DNA from: Actinopolymorpha alba DSM 45243
Lineage (GTDB): Bacteria > Actinomycetota > Actinomycetes > Propionibacteriales > Actinopolymorphaceae
Assembly: GCF_000373925.1 (NCBI RefSeq)
Contig: NZ_KB892778.1
Location: 1 to 53,570, forward strand
Reading direction: 5' to 3'
Length of the DNA stretch: 53,570 nt
Shown here: positions 7,927 to 15,356 of the stretch, piece after piece
Position numbering within the stretch: position 1 is the first letter of the stretch
Layout: the number at the start of each line of letters is the position of its first letter
Notes under the pieces: generated by a model
What the model was told of the DNA's origin: nothing
The model's database searches: none
Seen by the model: only the letters and a program-made list of their open reading frames with translations
Program-made: the position numbers and the translations under genes

Positions 7927-8082
7927 TCTAGTGCTCCGCGTTTGAGATCTTCTTACGGTTTGACTTGGTCAGGATCTGGTGTGCGGTCTTGGTCCAGGTG
8001 AAGGGGTGGGCGCGCTCGTTCCGACCGTTGATGAAGGCGCGGATCTTGGTGTTGACCGGATCGTCTCCGAATCCGTAATTGG
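7927..8082 (-). pseudogene. IS630-family transposase, C-terminal remnant
   Basis: The minus-strand frame ending at TAG 7927-7929 reads NYGFGDDPVNTKIRAF, NGRNERAHPFTWTK and QILTKSNRKK. This is the C-terminal tail typical of IS630 transposases (helix after the last catalytic acidic residue). Only about 51 codons remain, and the upstream part is replaced by the end of the next DHFR-family gene. No insertion-sequence ends were identified. Confidence 0.75.
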
Positions 8083-8655
8083 TCAATGGCGCGTGGGTCG
8101 GTAGATGAGCTCTTGGGTGTTGCCGTCGAGCGTCCGGTTCTCGATCAGCTCCAGGTCGAAGTCGGCCGCACCCTTGAAGATCGGGTCTTCCCCGGTCTGT
8201 CCACAGATGACAGGGAAGAGCGTCACCTGCACGCGGTCGACTAGGCCGGCGGCCATCAGCGCCCGGTTCAACGACAGGCTGCCGTGCGAGCGCAACGGAA
8301 CCCCGGACTCCTCCTTGAGCCGGGCGACGACCTCGACGATGTCACCGCTTACGACGGTCGCGTCCGGCCAGTCAAGGGGTCCTTCCAGCGTGCTCGACAC
8401 CACGATTGCCGGCAGGTTCCTCATCCGCGTGACCCACGGATCAAGCGATTCGGGCTCGGTGCCCGAGGCCAACATCGCCGCGTGCGCACGATAGGTGTTG
8501 GCCCCGAAGACCATCCGCTGCTCCTGGTCGTACAAGGCGAGGCGGTGGTCGAGCAGCTCGGGGCCTTGCTTGCCCCAGTAACCGCCCCAGTTGCCGCTGT
8601 GAGCGCCAAAGCCATCGAGGCTGGAAAAGACGTCGAAAGTGTAGGTAGCGGTCAC
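8083..8655 (-). CDS. Dihydrofolate reductase family protein (2 of 4)
   Basis: 190 aa. N-terminal TYTFDVFSSLDGFG, then QRMVFGANTYRAHAAML, AIVVSSTLEGPLDW, VPLRSHGSLSLNRALMAAG, VTLFPVICGQTGEDPIF and ELIYRPTRH give the complete fold in order. Predicted NAD(P)H-dependent reductase of unknown substrate. GTG at 8655 or ATA-proximal ATG variants are close together; a GGAGAG lies just upstream of the start. The stop abuts the IS630 remnant, so the insertion landed directly behind the gene and left it whole. Confidence 0.85.
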   Translation of the reverse strand: MTATYTFDVFSSLDGFGAHSGNWGGYWGKQGPELLDHRLALYDQEQRMVFGANTYRAHAAMLASGTEPESLDPWVTRMRNLPAIVVSSTLEGPLDWPDATVVSGDIVEVVARLKEESGVPLRSHGSLSLNRALMAAGLVDRVQVTLFPVICGQTGEDPIFKGAADFDLELIENRTLDGNTQELIYRPTRH

Positions 8656-8772
8656 GATGCTCTCCTCTACGGTGGGGTGCCCCTCGTGGGCGGCCGCTCA
8701 CTCCTGCTACGAACACATCGGCCCCGATCCGACACCGTCTCCCGGATTTCTATCGAGGACTTTCTGGGAGCA

Positions 8773-9294
8773 ATGCTCGGAACCTGTGGATGGTCTTGGG
8801 TGGCGAGCATGACCGCGGCGGACTGGCGCACCGTGCTGAGGTACTTCAGAGACCGCCCCGACATGTGGACACCCTGCATAGATCTCGAGACGGCGGAGCA
8901 CTTTGACCCCGCAATCGTCGACTGGGGCGACCAGATCCTGGCCCGTGGTGACCTTCCGGGCCAGCTGAACGCCCGGTTCTGGAACGACGAGCTGGAGGTA
9001 GACCTCGATCCGCGGCTGGTGACCGAGGATGAGCATGTCCTAGCGCTCCACGGCTTCATGCGCGAACTCGGCCAGCTTCTTGAGCGAGACGTCGCCATGA
9101 GCTGGGAAGGCGCTCGTGAAGCCGTGGAGTTCCGGTACCGTTCACCGCAGACACGATCGAACGCACCCCGCAGGGCTGATACAAGCGGCCTGAGACGCGG
9201 CGTCGACATGCCAAGGCGTCGGCCAGTGAGCCATGAACGTCGACGGTCAGATGCAATTCGGACCCGACCCGCTGTGGTCTCAGTTGTGGTCTGA
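8773..9294 (+). CDS. Hypothetical protein with likely replaced C-terminus
   Basis: From ATG 8773 (GGGAG close upstream; ATG 8809 also possible) the frame encodes WSWVASMTAADWRTVLRYF, DRPDMWTPCIDLETAEHF, WGDQILARGDLPGQL and ELGQLLERDVAMSWEG. It looks like a small folded protein of ~115-120 residues, possibly of the immunity type, but no family is recognised. After VEFRYRSP the remaining ~50 residues are arginine-rich and run into the gtggtct repeat at 9274-9292. The native end was probably lost when that sequence arrived. Confidence 0.5.
   Translation: MLGTCGWSWVASMTAADWRTVLRYFRDRPDMWTPCIDLETAEHFDPAIVDWGDQILARGDLPGQLNARFWNDELEVDLDPRLVTEDEHVLALHGFMRELGQLLERDVAMSWEGAREAVEFRYRSPQTRSNAPRRADTSGLRRGVDMPRRRPVSHERRRSDAIRTRPAVVSVVV
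9274..9292 (+). repeat. gtggtct double motif, copy 2
   Basis: Exact copy of the 19-mer at 320-338. It lies 10 bp downstream (minus strand) of an integrase fragment, which ties the motif to integrase gene ends or recombination sites. Confidence 0.6.
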
Positions 9295-9302
9295 GTCGGA
9301 TC

Positions 9303-9473
9303 TTACGGACCAGATGCTTCACGAGCCTGCAACGTCCGATAGTCGTTGCGCGGGTAGATCGGCGTTCCGAGCCTTGTCGTCAACACCAGGTTCGGATCCG
9401 ACCAGGGCCTTGCCTCGGTCCGTACCAGATCCTGGCAATGGCGATGCTCCGGCAACGCCTGCAAAGCCGTATC
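9303..9473 (-). pseudogene. Tyrosine integrase fragment
   Basis: The minus-strand frame reads ALPEHRHCQDLVRTEA then NLVLTTRLGTPIYPRNDYR. This is the segment between the first catalytic arginine and HxxR in actinobacterial integrases (usual form LVFTTRxGTPIEPRN). Neither catalytic motif survives, and the frame is cut by the GNAT gene start on one side and a stop on the other. It is a different integrase lineage from the one at 509-1218. Confidence 0.65.
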
Positions 9474-9489
9474 TGCGACCCTGATGTGC

Positions 9490-10278
9490 ATGGCGACAGG
9501 AAGCCTCAACTTTGGTGTCCGAGCCACAAGGCGGCTGCGCCTGGAGCCGATCGGCCCCGAGCACGCTCATGACCTTTGGCGCCTCCATCAGGACCCAGTG
9601 GTCGTAGCTTGGTATGCAGGCGCTTGGTCATTTGAAGAGGCCGAGGCTTTCGGCGTCGAGTCGCGTCGACTCTGGAATGACGACGGCGTTGGCAAATGGA
9701 TGGCTTATCTACACGACGGCACCCTGGTGGGCCGGGGCGGCCTGTCCCGTACTCCGGAAGGTGCCTCAACCACAACTCAGATTCAGCGCCTCGTGAAGCG
9801 ATCCTGGTCGATCGATCGTTTCGAGATCGGCTGGGCCCTCCTCAGCGAGTTCCACGGCCAGGGTTATGCCGCCGAGATCGGTCGGGAGGGCCTGACGTGC
9901 GCCGAGCAGGTTCTTGGGGGCACCGCAGTCATCTCCTTTACCGAGCGGCATAACGTCCCTTCACGGCGGGTCATGAAACGAATCGGCATGACCTATGCCG
10001 GGGAGATCCTCTGGCGCGGCCTGGCTTCGCGCGTCGTGGCGCGAACACTTGAGTTCTGGCCGGACTATGGATCGGGACCACTCTGGGATAACGAAGGTCG
10101 GCCGGTCGACCTCGACGAGCTAGACCTACCGGGAGCACTGATCGAGCGCATCCCCAACTGGCACAACAGGTACGAGGAAGCGCGGCTCCCGATGATGGGC
10201 CTGGTGATCCCTCCTGGCTGCAGGAGGGTCGCGAAGTACTGGAGAGCATCCGAAACTCGATGTCCGGCATCTGCATAG
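9490..10278 (+). CDS. RimJ/RimL-type GNAT acetyltransferase with foreign C-terminal extension
   Basis: Residues ~10-175 are a GNAT domain: RRLRLEPIGPEHAHDLWRLH, WMAYLHDGTLVGRGGLSRT, FEIGWALLSEFHGQGYAAE (acetyl-CoA loop Q/RxxGxA type), SFTERHNVPSRRVMKRIGM. It would transfer acetyl from acetyl-CoA to an amine of a protein or small molecule. The usual last strand is missing. Instead the frame runs at ~residue 188 into FWPDYGSGPLWDNEGRPVDL, the start of an unrelated small protein, and then out of frame at ~10198. ATG at 9490 was taken; ATG 9484 is two codons earlier. The product is a chimera of a slightly truncated enzyme and part of a second gene. Confidence 0.7.
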   Translation: MATGSLNFGVRATRRLRLEPIGPEHAHDLWRLHQDPVVVAWYAGAWSFEEAEAFGVESRRLWNDDGVGKWMAYLHDGTLVGRGGLSRTPEGASTTTQIQRLVKRSWSIDRFEIGWALLSEFHGQGYAAEIGREGLTCAEQVLGGTAVISFTERHNVPSRRVMKRIGMTYAGEILWRGLASRVVARTLEFWPDYGSGPLWDNEGRPVDLDELDLPGALIERIPNWHNRYEEARLPMMGLVIPPGCRRVAKYWRASETRCPASA

Positions 10279-10313
10279 TGGTCAGCGAACCGTGGTGGGG
10301 GGAGTCGGCCTGA
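10054..10313 (+). pseudogene. Frameshifted small actinobacterial protein joined to the GNAT gene
   Basis: FWPDYGSGPLWDNEGRPVDL continues to LPMMG in the GNAT frame. A +1 shift near 10198 then gives PGDPSWLQEGREVLESIR and ends VVSEPWWGES before TGA at 10311-10313. The combined sequence resembles a common small actinobacterial protein of unknown function with LWPDYGAGPLW at its N-terminus and EPWWG at its C-terminus. It has lost its own start and suffered an indel. Confidence 0.7.
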
Positions 10314-10367
10314 GTACCTGTTTGGGCCCGCGCTATCTGCGTGCTATTCGCCGAAGGGCCCAAGGGG

Positions 10368-10766
10368 TCACCCGGGGGCGCCACCAATGAACTGGAGCAC
10401 CCGATCCCGTAGTAGTGCGGGGTCATCGAGTTCAGACTCCGTTACGAGATCCGTTAGGACGCCTGCGAGGCGTTGTCGTTCGACGTGTAGGTTCGACCAC
10501 GCCGACTCCGGCAGCCTCACGACACTCGCCAGGAGATCGCCCGGATAGAAGTCGCCCTGGGCGAGTGGTTCGCGAAGAAGAACTTTAACGGCACGAGGTA
10601 ACAGGATGGGCACGCCGATCTCCTGGCCGAGCATTATGCGTAAGTCCTCCACCGTGAACTCGGACAGAGGCTTGCGTCGAAGTTCTGTACACCGGAGCAC
10701 CAGGAAAGTCGAGTCCGGTCCTGGGTCCGGCCAGACGTCCCGTTCAAGCTGCTCGATCGTGGTCAC
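10368..10766 (-). CDS. Contact-dependent growth inhibition immunity protein-like (CdiI type)
   Basis: 132 aa, helical, acidic. MTTIEQLERDVWPDP, then RKPLSEFTVEDLRIMLGQE, GVPILLPRAVKVLLREP, FYPGDLLASVVRLPESAW and a helical tail match the CdiI-type immunity family recalled from many genomes; family members bind and inactivate cognate CdiA toxin tips. No CdiA, Rhs or WXG toxin gene is nearby, so this would be an orphan immunity gene. It converges with the GNAT fusion. Confidence 0.65.
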   Translation of the reverse strand: MTTIEQLERDVWPDPGPDSTFLVLRCTELRRKPLSEFTVEDLRIMLGQEIGVPILLPRAVKVLLREPLAQGDFYPGDLLASVVRLPESAWSNLHVERQRLAGVLTDLVTESELDDPALLRDRVLQFIGGAPG

Positions 10767-10892
10767 GAAGCGAAGGTTAAGCCACGGACGTGTGCCTCAT
10801 GTCCCTGAAGGGCGCAAGTAAACCTATCTCAGGTGGCTGGAACGTTCCCGGGCGTACAACCACTTTTCGTTATCTGAAGTGGCGATGCGCGG

Positions 10893-11645
10893 CTACTTGG
10901 CGGCGGTCTGGCCGAGCCAGTCGCGGTAGCGGATCTTGCCGAGGGTGGCGCCCTCACTCGGCACCAGCGTCCGCTCGCCCGGCACGCTGCCGTAGTAGCG
11001 CGCCTGCGGGTCGGTGACCACCGTGCGCGGGTCGCCCCAGGCGGCCAGGGCGTCGCGGAAGAACTCATCCATCCGGGACTGCTCGGGCCCAGCCACCTCG
11101 ACCCGGCCGTTCAGCGGCTGCCCAACCGCAACCCGGCCGACCGCCTGGGCGACCTCCTCGCCCGCGATGGGCTGGAAAAGCACGGGCGCGATCCGCACCG
11201 TGTTGCCGTCCGTGGACTCGTCCGCGATGCCGCGCACGAACTCGAAGAACTGGGTCGCGTGCACGAGCGAGAACGGGATCCCCGACGACTCGATCAGCTG
11301 CTCCTGAGCGATTTTCGCCCGGAAGTAGCCGTTCTCTGGCATCCGCTCCGTTCCCACTACCGACAGCGCGACATGGTGACCGACCCCGGCCGGCGCCTCC
11401 GCGGCCAGCAGATTGCGCGTGGAGGTCTCGAAGAACTTCAGTACTGCGGCGGGCTCGAACGACGGCGAGTTCGACACGTCGATCACCACCTGCGCACCCG
11501 CCAGCACCTCCGCCAGCCCTTCCCCGGTGAGGGTGTTGACGCCGGTGCTCGGCGCCGCCGCCACCGCCTCGTGACCATGCTCACCCAACTTCGCCACCAG
11601 CTTCGACCCGATCAGCCCAGTCCCGCCGATCACCACGACCTTCAT
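10893..11645 (-). CDS. NmrA-like atypical SDR family NAD(P)-binding protein
   Basis: 250 aa. Rossmann start MKVVVIGGTGLIGSKLVAKL (GGTGxIG dinucleotide loop), VVIDVSNSPSFEP, HHVALSVVGTERMPENGYFRAKIAQE (serine and YxxxK-like positions of extended SDRs), then a substrate region ending QARYYGSVPGE. ATG 11645 follows AAAGGGGGG by six bases. The gene is divergent from an ECF41 sigma factor; ECF41 groups characteristically neighbour carboxymuconolactone decarboxylases, oxidoreductases or epimerases. A matching ECF41-type promoter lies upstream (11706-11732). It is probably the sigma factor's target; substrate unknown. Confidence 0.85.
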   Translation of the reverse strand: MKVVVIGGTGLIGSKLVAKLGEHGHEAVAAAPSTGVNTLTGEGLAEVLAGAQVVIDVSNSPSFEPAAVLKFFETSTRNLLAAEAPAGVGHHVALSVVGTERMPENGYFRAKIAQEQLIESSGIPFSLVHATQFFEFVRGIADESTDGNTVRIAPVLFQPIAGEEVAQAVGRVAVGQPLNGRVEVAGPEQSRMDEFFRDALAAWGDPRTVVTDPQARYYGSVPGERTLVPSEGATLGKIRYRDWLGQTAAK

Positions 11646-11705
11646 GACGAACCCCCCTTTCCTGGCCACCGAGGCACCCCCATGTGCCAACCGGTCGCCA
11701 GCTAA

Positions 11706-11732
11706 GACAGGGCAGCCTCGGGGCTTGTGACA
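11706..11732 (-). promoter_or_regulatory. Candidate ECF41 promoter of the SDR gene
   Basis: On the minus strand TGTCACA (11732-11726), 16 nt, TGTC (11709-11706). The recorded ECF41 consensus is TGTCACA at -35 and CGTC at -10 with a similar gap, so there is one mismatch. It lies about 60 bp before the SDR start and opposite an ECF41 gene. Confidence 0.6.
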
Positions 11733-11919
11733 GCTGCCGCGAAGTTTCTTCCTCCAGGCTGTGGTGAAGCCCGTCGACAGCGATCAAGATCTGCGCTCTG
11801 AACGTACGCACAGCTCGCCACTGGTATGTCCCCGCTGCTCAAGGGGTAGGCGGCAGGTAAGCAGTCCAGGAAGATTCCAAAGCTCGCATTACCGACGAAG
11901 GAGGACGCTGGAGCAGGGG

Positions 11920-12633
11920 GTGACAGTGACGGAAACCGTGCCGGCGAGCGAATCCCGTGGACCGGAAGATCTCGAACAGGCGGCGGTGGTGTTCGTCGGT
12001 GTGCGGCCACGCCTGGTCGGTATCGCCTATCGGATGCTGGGCAGCGCAGCCGAAGCCGAGGACCTGGTGCAGGACGTCTGGCTGCGTTGGCAGGCCTATG
12101 ATCGCGCCACGGTGGACAGCCCGCCCGGATTTCTGGCGACGGTGACCACGCGGCTGGCGATCAACGCCGCCCAGTCCGCACGCGTACGCCGCGAGACCTA
12201 CAGCCCATGGCTGCCCGAACCCGTCGACCCCGGCGCGGACCCCTACCTCGGCGCCGAGCGCGGCGAGGCCCTGGAGTTCGCCGTTCTGCTGCTCCTGGAG
12301 CGCCTCTCACCCACCGAACGCGCGGCGTACGTGCTGCGGGAGGCGTTCGACTACCCCTACCGGCGGATCGCCGACATCGTCCGGCTCAACGAGGCGGCCG
12401 TACGCCAGCTGGTCAGCAGGGCCCGCAAACACGTGCTCGGCGGGCGGCGTACGCCCGTGACCAGGGTCGAACAACGCAGACTACTGACGGCTTTCGTCGT
12501 CGCTGCCCGCTCCGGCGACATGACCGTGCTGGAGGAGCTCTTCGCCGCGGAGGTGACCAGCTACTCCAACGGCGGCGCCGTACGCACATCCCACTTCGGG
12601 CAGTCATGTCGTTCTGCCGCGTATGCGGCTTGA
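11920..12633 (+). pseudogene. ECF41-type sigma factor (SigJ-like), C-terminally truncated
   Basis: Region 2 is RLVGIAYRMLGSAAEAEDLV, QDVWLRWQAYD; region 4 is LSPTERAAYVLREAFDYPY with the HTH RRIADIVRLNEAAVRQLVSR. The linker has the ECF41 mark WLPEP. ECF41 factors carry a SnoaL-like C-terminal extension that tunes activity; here it starts (LLTAFVVAARSGDMTVLEEL) but stops after SNGGAVRTS, where an unrelated HFGQS... tail begins and ends at 12633. About 90 residues are lost. Family studies found that truncating the extension changes activity, so the product might still act. GTG 11920 is the likeliest start, with AAGGAGG about 15 bases before it. Divergent from the SDR gene. Confidence 0.75.
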
Positions 12634-12877
12634 TCGGGCAGGTTAAGGCCGGGAGGCCATGCTCTGCAGCTGATGCGCCAGAGGCGCGACGTCGCGAGGC
12701 ACAAGGCACGGCCTGTCACAGATGCGAGCCGCACTTTGTCTCTCCTGCGAATCCAGTTGTCTGAGCTCGGAATTAACGAACACGGTCGCCGCCGACCGAG
12801 AGGTCGGTACACCGGCCCAGAAAGGGGTGGCCGACGCCAGATCGTCCGTTTCGCGTAGGCCTACGGAGGTTAGTACC
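12634..12877. other. Breakpoint region after truncated sigma factor
   Basis: No gene supported. It begins with foreign sequence that replaced the sigma factor end (small stem gccgc-gtat-gcggc at 12617-12630) and ends with the leader of the cupin gene. No insertion-sequence ends identified. Confidence 0.35.
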
Positions 12878-13318
12878 GTGTCGAAGAAGGACCCAATGGG
12901 CGGGACCGCCGAGCAGGAGAGCCAGGCGGCGTTCGGACCCAAGATGCTGGCGGACATCAAGCCGCCCTTCATTCCCGAGGGTGCTTCGGGGATGACCGTC
13001 CTCGTCGAGTGGCCTCCCGGCCACCCCGGCGCTGCTCCGCACCGCCACTCGGGGCCGGCTTTCGGCTACGTGATCGAGGGCGCGGTCCGGTTCGAACTCG
13101 AGGGTGAGCCGGAGCGCGTGGTCAAGGCCGGTGAGACATTCTGGGAGCCGGGCGGCGACGTGATCCACTACCAGGACGGCAACGCCTTGTCGGACGCGGC
13201 GACCAAGTTCGTCGTGTTCATGCTGTGTGAGTCGGGTCAGCCGATGCTCACGTACGTCGACGAGGAGGAACTGGCACAGCGGGCCCACCTGCGCGCCCCG
13301 CGTCCCACCGGAGGGTGA
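12878..13318 (+). CDS. Cupin domain protein
   Basis: 146 aa, single cupin barrel. Motif 1 is PHRHSGPAFGYVIEGAVRFE (His, His, Glu metal ligands in altered spacing) and motif 2 is GETFWEPGGDVIHYQ (Pro-Gly turn, last His ligand). The stretch between suits a small metal-dependent binder or oxygenase; substrate unknown. GTG 12878 follows GGAGG by eight bases; the frame is open further upstream but without a ribosome binding site. It stands alone after the damaged sigma factor region. Confidence 0.82.
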   Translation: MSKKDPMGGTAEQESQAAFGPKMLADIKPPFIPEGASGMTVLVEWPPGHPGAAPHRHSGPAFGYVIEGAVRFELEGEPERVVKAGETFWEPGGDVIHYQDGNALSDAATKFVVFMLCESGQPMLTYVDEEELAQRAHLRAPRPTGG

Positions 13319-13441
13319 TCCGCCTGTTCGATACGGCGGAGCCCGGACCCGCGCCACGCACTCCAATCGACTCCATACCTATCGTCGTCGGTACGAACGC
13401 TTTGATAGCTGGAAGGTGCTGGCCGCGGTCGCACAACTGAC

Positions 13442-13549
13442 GAGAGCGAGTTTCGACGGCTGGCCCCGGTGGTGACGGAGCTGGCCGGCCACGAAGGCTT
13501 TCCGGCGCACGCCGCGACTGTGACCATCCGCCTGAGCGACAACGCGTGA
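13442..13549 (+). pseudogene. C-terminal tail of a histidinol-dehydrogenase-like gene
   Basis: The frame FRRLAPVVTELAGHEGFPAH continuing AATVTIRL to TGA 13547-13549 resembles the end of HisD-type dehydrogenases (ALAxxV..LAxxEGFxAHAxxV). Nothing upstream continues the homology. About 30 residues remain. The stop overlaps the start of the next reading frame. Confidence 0.45.
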
Positions 13550-14503
13550 CAGACGTGGTCGCCGCCATGTTCCCTGCTGAAGGGAATCGGGACGGCAACG
13601 CCGAACTACTGGCCGCCACCGGCATGGACACGCTCGAAGTCCTCGCCAGAGTGCAGGCCTCTGACGTGGACGAGGCGACCCTCGACGCGCTCCGGATCAC
13701 CGTCGACCGCCTTTGCTCGGAATACGCCTATGTCCCATCGGAGCAGCTTGTCATCGATGGTCGGGAGTGGCTCGGCCGTGTCGCGGACCTTCGTCACCGG
13801 CGGCTAACCCTCACCCAGCACCGCGAGATACTCACCCTCGCCGGTTGGCTCGCCCTGCTCGTCGGATGCGTGGAGTACGACAGTGGCGACCAGCTCGGCG
13901 CCGAAGCCACCCGCCGGGCTGCTCTCAGCCTCGGTCGAGAAGCCGAAAACGGCGAGATCCAAGGCTGGGCGCACGAGATGCGCGCGTACTTTTCCCTGAC
14001 AACTGGCGATTATCGCGGCGTGATTAGCGCCGCGGCGGCTGGCGGCGAAGTAGCGTCCCAGCATTGCGTCGCTGTCCAGCTCGCGACCCATAAAGCAAAA
14101 GCCTGGGCGATGCTCGGTGATCGCCGTCGATGCGAGGATGCTCTCGCCTGCGGTCGAAAGCTGGTTGATTCGCGGCCACACCCAGAGAATGTCGCGCATC
14201 ACTTCGTTGTCGATCAGGCGAAATACGACTATAAGGCGATGGGTTGTTACCGAATCCTGGGCGAGGACTCGACCGCCTCGACGTTGGCTCAGGAGGTAAT
14301 CACAAGGACGCCTCGCCGCCCGCGCCGGGGAGTTGGAGCAGGCCGTTGACTACGGCCGTCTCGCAATAGTCAACGGCGCCAAGAGGTCGCTGCCGTCGCT
14401 CCTGATGTGCTCCGCCGAGTTGGCTTCGACGCTCCAGCAGCGATACCCCAACGAACTGGGTGCGCGGGAGTATCTTGACCAGCTTCGGGCGCTTGAGGGG
14501 TGA
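13546..14503 (+). pseudogene. XRE-type regulator, HTH missing and C-terminus frameshifted
   Basis: The sequence matches the C-terminal TPR-like sensor region of actinobacterial XRE regulators: TLDALRITVDRLCSEYAYVP, LAGWLALLVGCVEYDSGD, HEMRAYFSLTTGDYRGV, HKAKAWAMLGDRRRCEDAL, HHFVVDQAKYDYKAMGCY. The usual N-terminal helix-turn-helix (about 80-100 residues) is absent. The frame closes early at 14349, but from about 14320 a second frame continues the homology (GELEQAVDYGRLAIVNGA, KRSLPSLLMCSAEL, EYLDQLRALEG) to TGA at 14503. Loss of the head plus an indel means no function is expected. Confidence 0.75.
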
Positions 14504-14611
14504 ACTGCTCCGAGGCTGTGACACACGTGTGACACCGAGGCTGGGGCCCGCAGCTATTCCCCGGCCATTTGATCGTTGAGAATCGACCTCGGCGACGCCC
14601 CAGCGACCCGG

Positions 14612-15274
14612 TCAGATCTCTGTCCGCGCCTCTTGAATCTGCCGGACGATGGCCAGGGCGCCTTGCGCCTCGGCGATCGCGTACGCCTCGTCGAGCGTGG
14701 CGAGCGCGTCCGCGCGGCGGTCCTGGGCGGCGGCGACGTAGGCCAGCCCGACCATGTTGGCGGCGACACCCGGCAGGGCGCCGATCTCCTGGCGCAGGCG
14801 CGTCGACTCCTCCAAGTGCTTACGTGCCTCGTCCAGTCGGCCGGCCATCTGTGCTGCGATGCCGAGGTGCCGCAGCGCCTCGGACTGGGTCTGCTTGTCG
14901 CCGACCTGCGCCGCCAGCTCGCAGGACCGCTCCAAGACCGGAACGGCGGTGTCGTTGTCGCGCCGGATGACCTGATAGAGGCAGCCGATCCAGAACAGCG
15001 CCTCAGCCTCACCGCGCAGATCGCCCAGCGCCCGATACAGCTCGGTCGCGCGCTGGAACAGCGGCAGCTCGGTGGGGTCTTCGACTGGCGACGATCCGGC
15101 GCTGGCACGCTCATTGAGGAACCGCGCATGCACGATCCGGCCACGGGCGAGTGCGGTATCGGCCTCCACCGCGTCCAGGTCCCGTTCGGCGCGCGTCAAC
15201 CCACTGGCATCGCCGCCGAACACGGCTTGTTCGTAGAGTGTCCTGGCCCGTTCGATCCGCTCATCGCCGCTCAT
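14612..15274 (-). CDS. Tetratricopeptide repeat protein
   Basis: 220 aa of paired helices with TPR spacing: ELPLFQRATELYRALGDLRG, EAEALFWIGCLYQVIRR, TQSEALRHLGIAAQMAGRLD, EARKHLEESTRLRQEIG, VAANMVGLAYVAAAQDRRAD, ALATLDEAYAIAEAQG. About five repeats cover nearly the whole protein, which points to a scaffold or sensor rather than an enzyme. No membrane segment or signal peptide. ATG 15274 used. The gene converges with the dead regulator and lies downstream of the methyltransferase, with which it may share a transcript (82-bp gap). Confidence 0.8.
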   Translation of the reverse strand: MSGDERIERARTLYEQAVFGGDASGLTRAERDLDAVEADTALARGRIVHARFLNERASAGSSPVEDPTELPLFQRATELYRALGDLRGEAEALFWIGCLYQVIRRDNDTAVPVLERSCELAAQVGDKQTQSEALRHLGIAAQMAGRLDEARKHLEESTRLRQEIGALPGVAANMVGLAYVAAAQDRRADALATLDEAYAIAEAQGALAIVRQIQEARTEI

Positions 15275-15356
15275 CGCGCCCCGACCATCCTCGCCGCCCA
15301 GTGCCGGACGGCGAGTTTAGCGCTCATCCCGTGGCGCCGGTCGGCAGCAGATATGT

